A stretch of DNA of 7,389 bases from CAYUET01 sp964443875 (GTDB lineage Bacteria; Auribacterota; JAFGBW01): NCBI GenBank assembly GCA_964443875.1, contig CAYUET010000070.1:1-7389 (forward strand), written 5' to 3'. The first letter of the stretch is position 1, and every line of letters begins with the position of its first letter. The translations under genes were made by a program, and so were the position numbers. Of the stretch, positions 1-5,438 are shown piece by piece. The notes beneath the pieces were generated by a model. The model did not search any database and was not told the DNA's origin. It was given only the letters and a program-made list of their open reading frames with translations.

Positions 1-135
1 ATTCACCATCTGAAGGGTCTCCACCACTTCCTCTTTCTGGGTGGGCCATGAGAAGAAGACCAGCAATATGATCAGCACGACATGCAGGCTGATGGAAATG
101 ATTAAAAATTTTCTTTTATCTTTCGGGTTTATCAT
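1..135 (-). CDS. TolA/TonB-like energy transducer, N-terminal part (runs off the left edge)
   Basis: Reading the reverse strand from the ATG at 135 gives 45 uninterrupted codons up to the window edge. The peptide has a short basic cytoplasmic head (MINPKDKRKF), one hydrophobic segment at about residues 10-29 with the small motif SLHVVLIILL, and then a polar stretch rich in Glu and Val that begins the periplasmic part. This is the usual N-terminus of TolA and TonB proteins, in which the SxxxH motif in the membrane helix (here S16 and H20) contacts TolQ/ExbB and TolR/ExbD. The gene lies 21 bp after the tolR stop, the normal place for tolA. The binding site is weak (AGAAG, 6 nt before ATG) and lies in a 12-bp tandem repeat. 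TolA is more likely than TonB because tolB is adjacent, but the domain that would decide it is outside the window. Confidence 0.8.
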   Translation of the reverse strand, partial: MINPKDKRKFLIISISLHVVLIILLVFFSWPTQKEEVVETLQMVN

Positions 136-138
136 TTT

Positions 139-162
139 TCGCTTCTATTTTCGCTTCTATTT
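139..162. repeat. 12-bp perfect tandem duplication at the tolR/tolA junction
   Basis: The unit TCGCTTCTATTT occurs twice head to tail (139-150 and 151-162). Read on the minus strand, each copy carries AAATAGAAGCGA. It therefore duplicates the last Lys codon, the TAG stop of tolR and the AGAAG stretch that serves as the ribosome binding site of the following TolA/TonB-like gene. The second TAG is in frame with the first because the unit is a multiple of three, so tolR ends with two in-frame stops 12 bp apart. Confidence 0.9.
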
Positions 163-585
163 CTTATCTGTTTTATCTTTTGTACGGGTTAAAATGCCCA
201 CTTTTTCAAGACCGGCCAGTTTGATCATATCGATGATCTGGACAATCTCTCCGTATTTGTTGTCCTGGTCTGCACGGATCAGGATGGCCTGTTCCTTGTC
301 CAGGGCTGCAACAGCCTCCAGGCGTTTTTGAAAAACAACCTTGCTTACGGGCATGGTATCTAGGTAAATTTGACCGTTTTTGTCAACATCTACCGACAAG
401 GCGTCCTTGGTTTTAATTTTTTCCGCCGTGGCCTTGGGAAGGTTGAGGCTGATCCCCTGCTCCATGATCGGCGCAATCATGATGAAGGCAACTAAAAGCA
501 CCAGCATCACATCGATCAGGGCGGTGATGTTGATATGGTTGACAAGGCCTTCTTCCACGGGCATTTTAAAAAGATCTGAGCGCAT
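157..585 (-). CDS. tolR: TolR / ExbD family biopolymer transport protein
   Basis: This 142-residue protein is an inner-membrane subunit of the proton-driven Tol motor; it couples proton flow through TolQ to movement of TolA during cell constriction and outer-membrane maintenance. It has a short cytoplasmic N-terminus, one membrane helix at about residues 20-40 (NITALIDVMLVLLVAFIMIA) holding the conserved proton-carrying Asp at D25, then the periplasmic domain with the family pattern ILIRADQDNKYGEIVQIIDM followed by LAGLEKVGILT near the C-terminus. The length matches the family. The ATG at 585 is 3 bp after the tolQ stop, with GGGAAG and TAAGAG upstream inside the tolQ end; the internal Met8 has no binding site. 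ExbD is the main alternative name; position between tolQ and a TolA-like gene and beside tolB favours TolR. Confidence 0.88.
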   Translation of the reverse strand: MRSDLFKMPVEEGLVNHINITALIDVMLVLLVAFIMIAPIMEQGISLNLPKATAEKIKTKDALSVDVDKNGQIYLDTMPVSKVVFQKRLEAVAALDKEQAILIRADQDNKYGEIVQIIDMIKLAGLEKVGILTRTKDKTDKK

Positions 586-588
586 CTC

Positions 589-1266
589 TTATTTCTTCCC
601 CTTTGAAACAAAGCGTTTTTCAATATTGGAGAGCAGTTCCACGGAAAAATTGTTCATATTGGTAATTTCGGACTGGATCCGGTTTTTGGCGTAGTTGAAG
701 GCGACTGCCGAGGGAATGGCCACCAGAAGGCCGACGGCCGTATTGACAAGCGCTTCCGCAATGCCGGGAGCCACGGCGTCAATGCTGGCATTCCCCATTT
801 TCCCCATGCCGAAAAAGGCATTCATGATTCCCCAGACGGTTCCCAGAAGCCCGATGAAAGGAGCGATGGCTGTGGTGGTCGCCAGCGTGGTGATCCCTTC
901 CTCCAGTTCCACCTTCGTCTGGGAGACGGTTTTGGCCAGCTGATTGGCGACAATATCCACATCCAGGGAATCGATTCCCCGTTCCTGTTCCATGATGCGG
1001 ACCACTTCTTCCTTGGCGGTTGAGAACAGGCTGAAAAGAGGGAGTTCTGAAAATTTTTCCTCGTTGGCAATGGGCTGGAAGATATTTTCCCCGGATTTGC
1101 GGTATTCCCGGTAAAAGAGTCTGTTTTTGTTCTGAATGTTTTTTAACAGAAAATATTTACTTTGAATAATAGTCCATATATATATAGAAAGACTAAAAAG
1201 CGTGATGAGTATGGTTTTTCCAAAGGGCCCGGCTTCGCGGAAGGCCATTACAATCGTGTTATCCAT
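589..1266 (-). CDS. tolQ: TolQ proton channel protein (MotA/TolQ/ExbB family)
   Basis: TolQ is the multi-helix inner-membrane subunit of the Tol motor, forming with TolR the proton path that energises the TolA-like protein. The 225-residue product has the TolQ layout: helix 1 at about residues 16-36, a large cytoplasmic loop (about 40-125), helix 2 at about 129-150 and helix 3 at about 165-190. Helix 2 carries the signature GLLGTVWGIMNAF and helix 3 carries APGIAEALVNTAVGL; the two channel-lining threonines conserved in TolQ/ExbB correspond to T143 and T176. The length is close to that of other TolQ proteins. It is the first gene of the minus-strand operon and starts at ATG 1266; the binding site is poor (AAG about 5 nt upstream). 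A sigma70-like promoter lies about 50 bp upstream. ExbB is the alternative name, less likely because of the divergent tolB. Confidence 0.9.
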   Translation of the reverse strand: MDNTIVMAFREAGPFGKTILITLFSLSIYIWTIIQSKYFLLKNIQNKNRLFYREYRKSGENIFQPIANEEKFSELPLFSLFSTAKEEVVRIMEQERGIDSLDVDIVANQLAKTVSQTKVELEEGITTLATTTAIAPFIGLLGTVWGIMNAFFGMGKMGNASIDAVAPGIAEALVNTAVGLLVAIPSAVAFNYAKNRIQSEITNMNNFSVELLSNIEKRFVSKGKK

Positions 1267-1270
1267 GTTC

Positions 1271-1364
1271 TTGACTTTTCCAGTGCTGTGGGTTTAGGTT
1301 TAAAAGTTAGAGAATTATACACGAGCATTTCTCGCTGTAAACAGTATTTTTGTTAAGGAATCCT
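1271..1364. promoter_or_regulatory. Divergent tolQ/tolB control region: weak plus-strand promoter candidate and a small palindrome
   Basis: The 132 bp between tolQ and tolB are A/T-rich. A possible plus-strand promoter for tolB is TTGACT (1271-1276), an 18-bp spacer, and TAGGTT (1295-1300); the -10 match is only three of six. An 11-bp palindrome AAGGA-A-TCCTT (1354-1364) lies just upstream of the minus-strand -35 box and inside the likely tolB leader, so a bound protein there could affect both genes. These are readings by eye and could be chance. Confidence 0.3.
1314..1341 (-). promoter_or_regulatory. Sigma70-like promoter for tolQRA
   Basis: On the minus strand a -35 box TTTACA (1341-1336, five of six consensus bases) is followed after 16 bp by a perfect -10 box TATAAT (1319-1314). 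It faces tolQ, with transcription expected to begin near 1307, giving a leader of about 40 nt. The spacer contains a small inverted repeat, CGAG-N5-CTCG (1322-1334), between the two boxes. No start site has been measured. Confidence 0.6.
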
Positions 1365-1387
1365 TTTAGGGAATGCAACAATATTTT

Positions 1388-1393
1388 AGGAGA
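1388..1393 (+). promoter_or_regulatory. Ribosome binding site of tolB
   Basis: AGGAGA lies 5 nt before the ATG at 1399. It is a near-perfect anti-SD match and fixes the start of tolB directly before a clear signal peptide. Confidence 0.8.
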
Positions 1394-1398
1394 TAGTT

Positions 1399-2685
1399 AT
1401 GAAAATCAGAATGTTTATGTTTTTTACCCTGGTTTTATTCCTGACCTCTGCATTTGCGGAGCCTGTCATGAGGATAGCCATTACCAAAGGTTTCAAGCAG
1501 AGACCTGTTGCGGCGTTTCCCTCCCTTTACGGTTCCTCCAAAGAACTTGGAAGCCTGAAGGAGGAGATGGACACCCTTTTGCGCAAGGATCTGATTCTTT
1601 CCGGCCGCGTCACCATCCTCGACAAGCAGAGCGCTGTCAATGAATGCGCCTCTTCGGAGTCGTTTGCGAAAACCGACAAGGCTCACTGGGTCAAGATCGG
1701 AGTCGAGTTCATTATCAAGGCCGAGCTTTCAGATGAACTGGGGGCTTTGAAGCTCTCTTACATCATCTATGATATTCATGACGGAAAGCAGATCGGCGGA
1801 CACACCCTGAAGGGCACCAAGAAAAATTACCGTGATCTGGGGCATAAGACCTCGGATGAAATCTGCCAGGTGATTTCCGGGAAAAAAGGCCTTGGAATGA
1901 CCCGCCTTGCCTTTGTGACGGATGTCAAGGGCACAAAAACCATTTTCAGCTGCGACATTGAAGGCCGCGATATTTTCCAGCTGATTTTTGATAAAAGCAT
2001 CACCCTTTCCCCCTGCTGGGGGCCCAACAGGGAGAGCCTTCTTTATACCTCTTTCCGCCTTGTCAACCCGAGTCTCTTCCTCAAGCATTTCGGAACCAAC
2101 CGGGTTGAGACCGTTTCCAGTTTTCCGGGGCTTAATGCCAACGGGAAGATGAATTCGGACTATGAAGTGGTCTTCACCGCCAGCGTGGACGGGAATCCTG
2201 AAATCTACCGGAAAAATGTTCAGACCGGCGAAGTCCGCCGGCTGACCCGCAGAAAAGGCGTGGATGCCAATCCCTGCTGGGGTCCCGAGGGGAAGCTGAT
2301 CGCCTTTACTTCCTCGGCCTACGGCAATCCGCAGATCTGCATCATGAACCGTGACGGCCAGAATATCCGTCCGATCACCGACACCAAATACAATACCTCT
2401 CCGGAATTTTCATCAGACGGCCGCTACCTTGCCTATGTCACCGATTACCGGGGCAAACTGGCGGTTGCCATGTATGATTTTGAGAATGACGTGAATGAGA
2501 TCCTTGTCGGCAACATGGGCGGAAATTCTGAATCCCCCTGCTGGTCTCCGGATAACTCCTATCATGTGGCGTTTCATTCCGACAGGGGCGGAAAATCCAA
2601 CATCTATATCATTGATGTTGAAACACGTGAAGTCTACCAGGTTACCAAAGATCTCGGCAACTGCACCAATCCGACCTGGAGATAA
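1399..2685 (+). CDS. tolB: TolB periplasmic beta-propeller protein
   Basis: TolB is the periplasmic partner of the Tol system; in well-studied bacteria it binds Pal and the TolA C-terminus. The 428-residue product begins with a Sec signal peptide (basic MKIRM, hydrophobic core to residue 18, likely cleavage after SAFA at 20). Residues about 21-165 form the N-terminal alpha/beta domain, including an ILDKQSAV segment. From about 166 on there are propeller repeats with the TolB-type pattern: SPCWGP (204-209), NPCWGP (291-296), TSPEFSSDGRYLAYVT (333-348), SPCWSPD (379-385) and the closing NPTW (424-427). The length matches E. coli TolB. Odd features are that Cys replaces the usual small residue before Trp in three blades, and that the mature protein has eight cysteines. 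It is transcribed away from tolQRA rather than after tolA, and no pal gene follows within the window. Confidence 0.92.
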   Translation: MKIRMFMFFTLVLFLTSAFAEPVMRIAITKGFKQRPVAAFPSLYGSSKELGSLKEEMDTLLRKDLILSGRVTILDKQSAVNECASSESFAKTDKAHWVKIGVEFIIKAELSDELGALKLSYIIYDIHDGKQIGGHTLKGTKKNYRDLGHKTSDEICQVISGKKGLGMTRLAFVTDVKGTKTIFSCDIEGRDIFQLIFDKSITLSPCWGPNRESLLYTSFRLVNPSLFLKHFGTNRVETVSSFPGLNANGKMNSDYEVVFTASVDGNPEIYRKNVQTGEVRRLTRRKGVDANPCWGPEGKLIAFTSSAYGNPQICIMNRDGQNIRPITDTKYNTSPEFSSDGRYLAYVTDYRGKLAVAMYDFENDVNEILVGNMGGNSESPCWSPDNSYHVAFHSDRGGKSNIYIIDVETREVYQVTKDLGNCTNPTWR

Positions 2686-2863
2686 AAATACTTTTCAAGG
2701 TCTTTTCATGGGGAATGAACCATTAATGAATTACCCGAAAGTTCGTTGCGGGGGATCGGAGGTCATTCCGGACGAACGTCAGGAATCCGTGTTTCTGGCT
2801 CAGCCCGAAAGGTCAAGTCAAAGCCCGCTGCGGGGGGTTAAATTAATCGGATTTAAAGGCCTG

Positions 2864-2886
2864 TGAAAAATTTTGTTTTCATTTTT
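2864..2886 (+). terminator. Weak intrinsic-terminator candidate after tolB
   Basis: TGAAAA (2864-2869) and TTTTCA (2876-2881) can pair around a 6-nt loop, followed by five T residues. The stem is only 6 bp and mostly A-T, so it would be a weak terminator at best; it lies about 180 bp past the tolB stop. Confidence 0.25.
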
Positions 2887-2940
2887 GAGAGGATATGAGA
2901 TTTAATCCTGACTTTTACACAGGAGAGGTATTTTACAACC

Positions 2941-2947
2941 AAAGGAG
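2941..2947 (+). promoter_or_regulatory. Ribosome binding site of the KAS III gene
   Basis: AAAGGAG lies 6 nt before the ATG at 2954, a strong anti-SD match that settles the start codon. Confidence 0.8.
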
Positions 2948-2953
2948 TATGGA

Positions 2954-4003
2954 ATGTCAGTATCGATCGTATCGACAGGCAGTTTTCTTGGAACCAACGT
3001 TGTTGACAACAAGCGCCTGTTTCACATGATAAGTAATTTTGAGGTGGAGCGTGCCCGGGAGACGGTCCGTAAAAAAGGCGGAAAAGTCGACGGAGTCAGC
3101 TCTGAAGAGCTTTTCGATCAATGGGTCAGGCAGGTCTGCGGAGTGGATAAGCGCGTTTTTTTTACGGAAGATCAGAAGACCGATCCCGCAGGGCCTGAAC
3201 AGCTCAATGAATATATGGGCTTCAAGGCGGGAAAAGCCGCCCTTGAAAACGGGGGCATTGATCCTCAATCCATTGAACATATCATATACTGCACCTATAC
3301 CCCCAACCAGCTCATGCCGAACCCGGCCTGTCTTTCAACCCATTATCTGGGTTGTCGGGGGGCTTCCGCCGTTCACATCAACACCGCCTGCAGCAGTTTT
3401 CTCGACGGGCTGGGACTTGCCTACATGCTCATCAAATCCGGGGAATACAAAAAAATCCTGGTGATTGCAGCGGATCTCATGTCGGCCAACATGGATTTCG
3501 GCGATGTCACGACCGCCATTCTTTTCGGAGACGGCGCCTGTGCCGCGGTTCTGGAAAAGACAGACGAACCTTCCCGGGGGGTGCTTGGCTTTGCCTCCAT
3601 GACGGATTACAATAAAGACATGTTGAGCATGGATTATGGAAAGCCCATTAAAATGGGCGGAGGCCCTCTGGTCCAGCGCAATGCCATTCATGCCATGACC
3701 ACCAGTCTGGAAAAAGCCCTGGGAAAGGCCAGTCTGACCATGAAGGATATCCAGTGGCTCATTCCTCATCAGGCGAACCTGCGGATTATTCAAAGGCTGG
3801 CCGATAAGCTTGAAATCCCCTATGACCGTACGGTTCAGTCTGTTGTTTTTACGGCGAATGTCAGCTGTGCATCAATCGGCATCGGGCTTGACCTTGCCTT
3901 CCGAAACCAGCTTCCGGGCATCCGTTTTCAGAAGGGCGATGTCCTGGGCCTGACCACCGTGGGCGGCGGCTACACCTTTTCCGGTCTTGTTTACCGGGTC
4001 TAG
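2954..4003 (+). CDS. 3-oxoacyl-ACP synthase III (FabH-like thiolase-fold condensing enzyme)
   Basis: KAS III enzymes condense an acyl-CoA (or similar) starter with malonyl-ACP. This 349-residue protein has the full thiolase fold. The N-terminal strand VSIVSTGSFLG matches the FabH start; the nucleophile is C146 in NTACSSFLDGL; FGDGACAAVL is at 191-200; the catalytic His is H272 in PHQANLRII; the catalytic Asn is N302 in TANVSCASIG; and the C-terminus has VGGGYTFSGL. It is about 30 residues longer than E. coli FabH, and the excess is an inserted charged segment at about residues 28-50. After it, FDQWVRQVCGV aligns with the E. coli segment around W32-R36-T37: the Trp is kept (W57), but Arg and Thr become V61 and C62. 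It is therefore probably not the housekeeping FabH but a specialised relative. Downstream are a small protein and an acyltransferase, likely one operon. Substrate unknown. Confidence 0.85.
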   Translation: MSVSIVSTGSFLGTNVVDNKRLFHMISNFEVERARETVRKKGGKVDGVSSEELFDQWVRQVCGVDKRVFFTEDQKTDPAGPEQLNEYMGFKAGKAALENGGIDPQSIEHIIYCTYTPNQLMPNPACLSTHYLGCRGASAVHINTACSSFLDGLGLAYMLIKSGEYKKILVIAADLMSANMDFGDVTTAILFGDGACAAVLEKTDEPSRGVLGFASMTDYNKDMLSMDYGKPIKMGGGPLVQRNAIHAMTTSLEKALGKASLTMKDIQWLIPHQANLRIIQRLADKLEIPYDRTVQSVVFTANVSCASIGIGLDLAFRNQLPGIRFQKGDVLGLTTVGGGYTFSGLVYRV

Positions 4004-4066
4004 AGAATGAGACTTGATTTTCACGGGAACACGCAAAGTCAAAATTCCGGCCGGATTTTATTCTCT
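4002..4066 (+). other. Nested inverted repeats between the KAS III gene and the small downstream gene
   Basis: Outer arms AGAGAAT (4002-4008) and ATTCTCT (4060-4066) enclose GACTT/AAGTC (4011-4015 and 4036-4040) and the perfect 10-bp palindrome TCCGGCCGGA (4046-4055). The geometry fits a three-way junction in the mRNA within the 89-bp gap. It could be a processing or attenuation element, or chance. Confidence 0.3.
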
Positions 4067-4082
4067 TTATTCTTCTCAGCTC

Positions 4083-4086
4083 CGGA
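4083..4086 (+). promoter_or_regulatory. Ribosome binding site of the 100-residue gene
   Basis: GGAG lies 6 nt before the ATG at 4093 and supports this start codon. Confidence 0.6.
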
Positions 4087-4092
4087 GTCTTT

Positions 4093-4395
4093 ATGAAAAA
4101 AAGAGCCTCCCGGAACGGCGAAAAATTTTTCGGAAAAATCAAGACCGAGCATGCGATCATTGAAGGGCTCTATGAGCTTCTGAATACCCTGGCCGCAAAG
4201 AAGGAAATCCAGAGCATTATTCCGGGTCGCATCATGCGCAGGGGATCCTCCCTTCCAAAGCCGGTCATCAACCTCACCATACGCACCAATACAGGCTGGA
4301 AGGCTGTGGGTAAAAGCAAGGGTTCCACCCAGGATCTTTTCATCGTGACCGATGTCCCTGATGAAGTTGAAAAAATCCTCAAAGCGCTTGAGTGA
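4093..4395 (+). CDS. Small uncharacterised protein, possibly DUF2103-like
   Basis: A 100-residue soluble protein with no signal peptide or membrane segment. It has a basic start (KKRASRNGEKFFGKIK), then TEHAIIEGLYELLNTLA (about 18-34), IQSIIPGRIMRRG (about 39-51), a beta-rich part with NLTIRTNTGWKAVGKSKGSTQDLFIVTD (about 60-87), and a short C-terminal helix with DEVEKILKAL. The pattern of an early H-x-x-I-E/P-G-L segment, a PGRI turn and a Trp-Lys strand ending in Q-x-x-F-I-V-T resembles, from memory, the uncharacterised DUF2103 group sometimes labelled as metal binding; this could not be checked. Only one His (H20) and no Cys are present, so metal binding is unsupported here. The gene overlaps the following acyltransferase by 4 bp, implying translational coupling and a shared process. 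No function is assigned. Confidence 0.75.
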   Translation: MKKRASRNGEKFFGKIKTEHAIIEGLYELLNTLAAKKEIQSIIPGRIMRRGSSLPKPVINLTIRTNTGWKAVGKSKGSTQDLFIVTDVPDEVEKILKALE

Positions 4396-5342
4396 CGGAC
4401 ATGAGCATTTCCCCTTCCGAAGATACCCTTCACGTTGCTCAAAAATGGAGAGGCTCCCTTAAAAAGGAGTTCTTCCGTTATTATTTTTTCTACCTCTGCC
4501 TCAAATATCTGGGTTTGAGATTTTCCTACGGATTTCTGGCGGTTATTGTTTTCTTTTTTACGCTTTTCAATGCAAGGGGGAGAAAAGCCTCGTCCTATTA
4601 TTTCCGGCATCTGGGCGGGAAGGATTCCCGGCTGAAGGTTTTTTTAAGAACCTTCCGCCATTTTTATGAATTCGGGCAGGTGCTTTTGGACCGCACGTAT
4701 ATCACCCTGGTTAAGGAAAATCCCTTTTTAACCCTGCTTTACGGAAACATGGAGGAGTACAGGGAATACATGGAAGAGCATCCTGAGGGCCTCATCATCA
4801 TGGGGGCTCATGCCGGTAATTTTGAATACGCGGCGTCCACCACCAAAAAATTTTCAAGAAAAGTCTATCTGCTCATGCTCAAGATTCATGATGAGAAACT
4901 GAAATCCTTTCTCGATTCCCTGCACCGGAAAAGATCCTATGAAGTGATCGACCTTGCGGATCCCATTTCCGCGGCCCAGCTTTCGGTTCAAAAGCTTGGG
5001 GAAGGCGGGGTGGTGTGCATCATGGGCGACAGGGATCTGATGAGAAAAAGCACCCAGGCGGAGTTTTTGGGGCAGGAGGTCAAGATACCCATCGGCTCTT
5101 TTCACATCGCCGCCCTTTCCGGGGCTCCTGTCTTTTTTACCTTCTGCATGAGGGACAAAGACATGACCTACCATCTTTATTTCTTCGGGCCCTACCAGAT
5201 CAAAGGCTGCAAAAATGCCTCCGAACGCCTTGAAAAGGCCTCTGAACTTGCAAGGGAATATACCCGCAGACTGGAAGAAGTGGTAAGAAAGCACCCGTAT
5301 CAGTGGTTTAATTTCTACGATTACTGGGAGGAATATTCCTAG
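4392..5342 (+). CDS. LPLAT-superfamily acyltransferase (LpxL/HtrB-like, COG4261 type)
   Basis: The 316-residue product is a membrane-associated acyltransferase, expected to move an acyl chain from ACP or CoA to a lipid, sugar or polyketide-like acceptor on the inner face of the inner membrane. It has an amphipathic/hydrophobic N-terminus (about 25-60, with a helix at about 45-59), the catalytic HX4E motif at H140-E145 (GAHAGNFE), the LpxL-type MGDRDL at 211-216, and the C-terminal PYQWFNFYDYW at 302-312. That last motif is closer to the COG4261 acyltransferases seen in aryl-polyene-type clusters than to true lipid A acyltransferases. The GTG at 4392 overlaps the previous stop (GTGA); an ATG at 4401 is an equally good start (three residues shorter) and neither has a strong ribosome binding site. 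With the KAS III gene upstream, it may use the chain that enzyme makes. Confidence 0.82.
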   Translation: MTDMSISPSEDTLHVAQKWRGSLKKEFFRYYFFYLCLKYLGLRFSYGFLAVIVFFFTLFNARGRKASSYYFRHLGGKDSRLKVFLRTFRHFYEFGQVLLDRTYITLVKENPFLTLLYGNMEEYREYMEEHPEGLIIMGAHAGNFEYAASTTKKFSRKVYLLMLKIHDEKLKSFLDSLHRKRSYEVIDLADPISAAQLSVQKLGEGGVVCIMGDRDLMRKSTQAEFLGQEVKIPIGSFHIAALSGAPVFFTFCMRDKDMTYHLYFFGPYQIKGCKNASERLEKASELAREYTRRLEEVVRKHPYQWFNFYDYWEEYS

Positions 5343-5356
5343 CGTAATGTAACGCC

Positions 5357-5423
5357 ATGACAAGGACTTTTTATTGTCATTGCGAGGCTTTGCGAAGCAA
5401 TCCCCGGAGCCTGATTCCGGGAT
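5357..5423. repeat. Dispersed-repeat-like element with stacked inverted repeats between convergent genes
   Basis: Three units lie side by side. First, ATGACAA (5357-5363) and TTGTCAT (5374-5380) are 7-bp perfect inverted arms. Second, ATTGC (5379-5383) and GCAAT (5397-5401) flank the near direct repeat TTGCGAGGC / TTGCGAAGC (5380-5388 and 5390-5398). Third, CCCGGA (5403-5408) and TCCGGG (5416-5421) form a stem with a 7-nt loop. The ATTGCGAG...GAAGCAAT core is of a kind seen many times per genome in various bacteria, including deltaproteobacteria. No transposase is present. Confidence 0.6.
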
Positions 5424-5438
5424 CCATCCCTTTATTTT
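5403..5438 (+). terminator. Possible terminator at the convergent junction
   Basis: The GC-rich stem CCCGGA/TCCGGG (5403-5421) is followed by a T-rich but interrupted tract (5428-5438). It could end the acyltransferase transcript. On the other strand the same stem, about 16 bp past the carbamoyltransferase stop, has no T-run directly after it. The evidence is moderate to weak. Confidence 0.35.

Larger units (their letters stand above)
2686..2953 (+). other. 268-bp non-coding gap between tolB and the KAS III gene, with possible RNA structure
   Basis: No convincing gene is present on either strand. Visible elements are: a direct repeat CCCGAAAG (2734-2741 and 2804-2811); an inverted pair GTTCGT (2741-2746) / ACGAAC (2772-2777) enclosing a smaller CGGA/TCCG pair (2757-2760 and 2767-2770); a short GC hairpin CCCG-CTG-CGGG (2824-2834); and an A/T-rich hairpin with a T-run (2864-2886). 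TTTAAT (2901-2906) is a possible -10 box for the next gene but no good -35 box was found. The region could hold the tolB terminator and the leader of the next operon. Confidence 0.5.

Noticed and set aside
157..1266. Reading the minus-strand pair as exbB-exbD of a TonB system
   Set aside because: The sequences alone allow it, but tolB starts 132 bp away in divergent orientation and the channel motifs match TolQ well, so Tol is the better reading; the TolA-like C-terminus outside the window would settle it.
2495..2866. Plus-strand open frame of 123 codons spanning the tolB end and the following gap
   Set aside because: The first half lies in another frame of the well-supported tolB, the peptide is low in family-like features, and there is no ribosome binding site; it is not a hidden pal gene.
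4020..4056. Resemblance to a cyclic-di-GMP (GEMM-I) riboswitch: ACGCAAAG followed by TCCGGCC
   Set aside because: The essential GCAAACC-type half and the matching P1 stem are absent upstream, so the similarity is likely chance.
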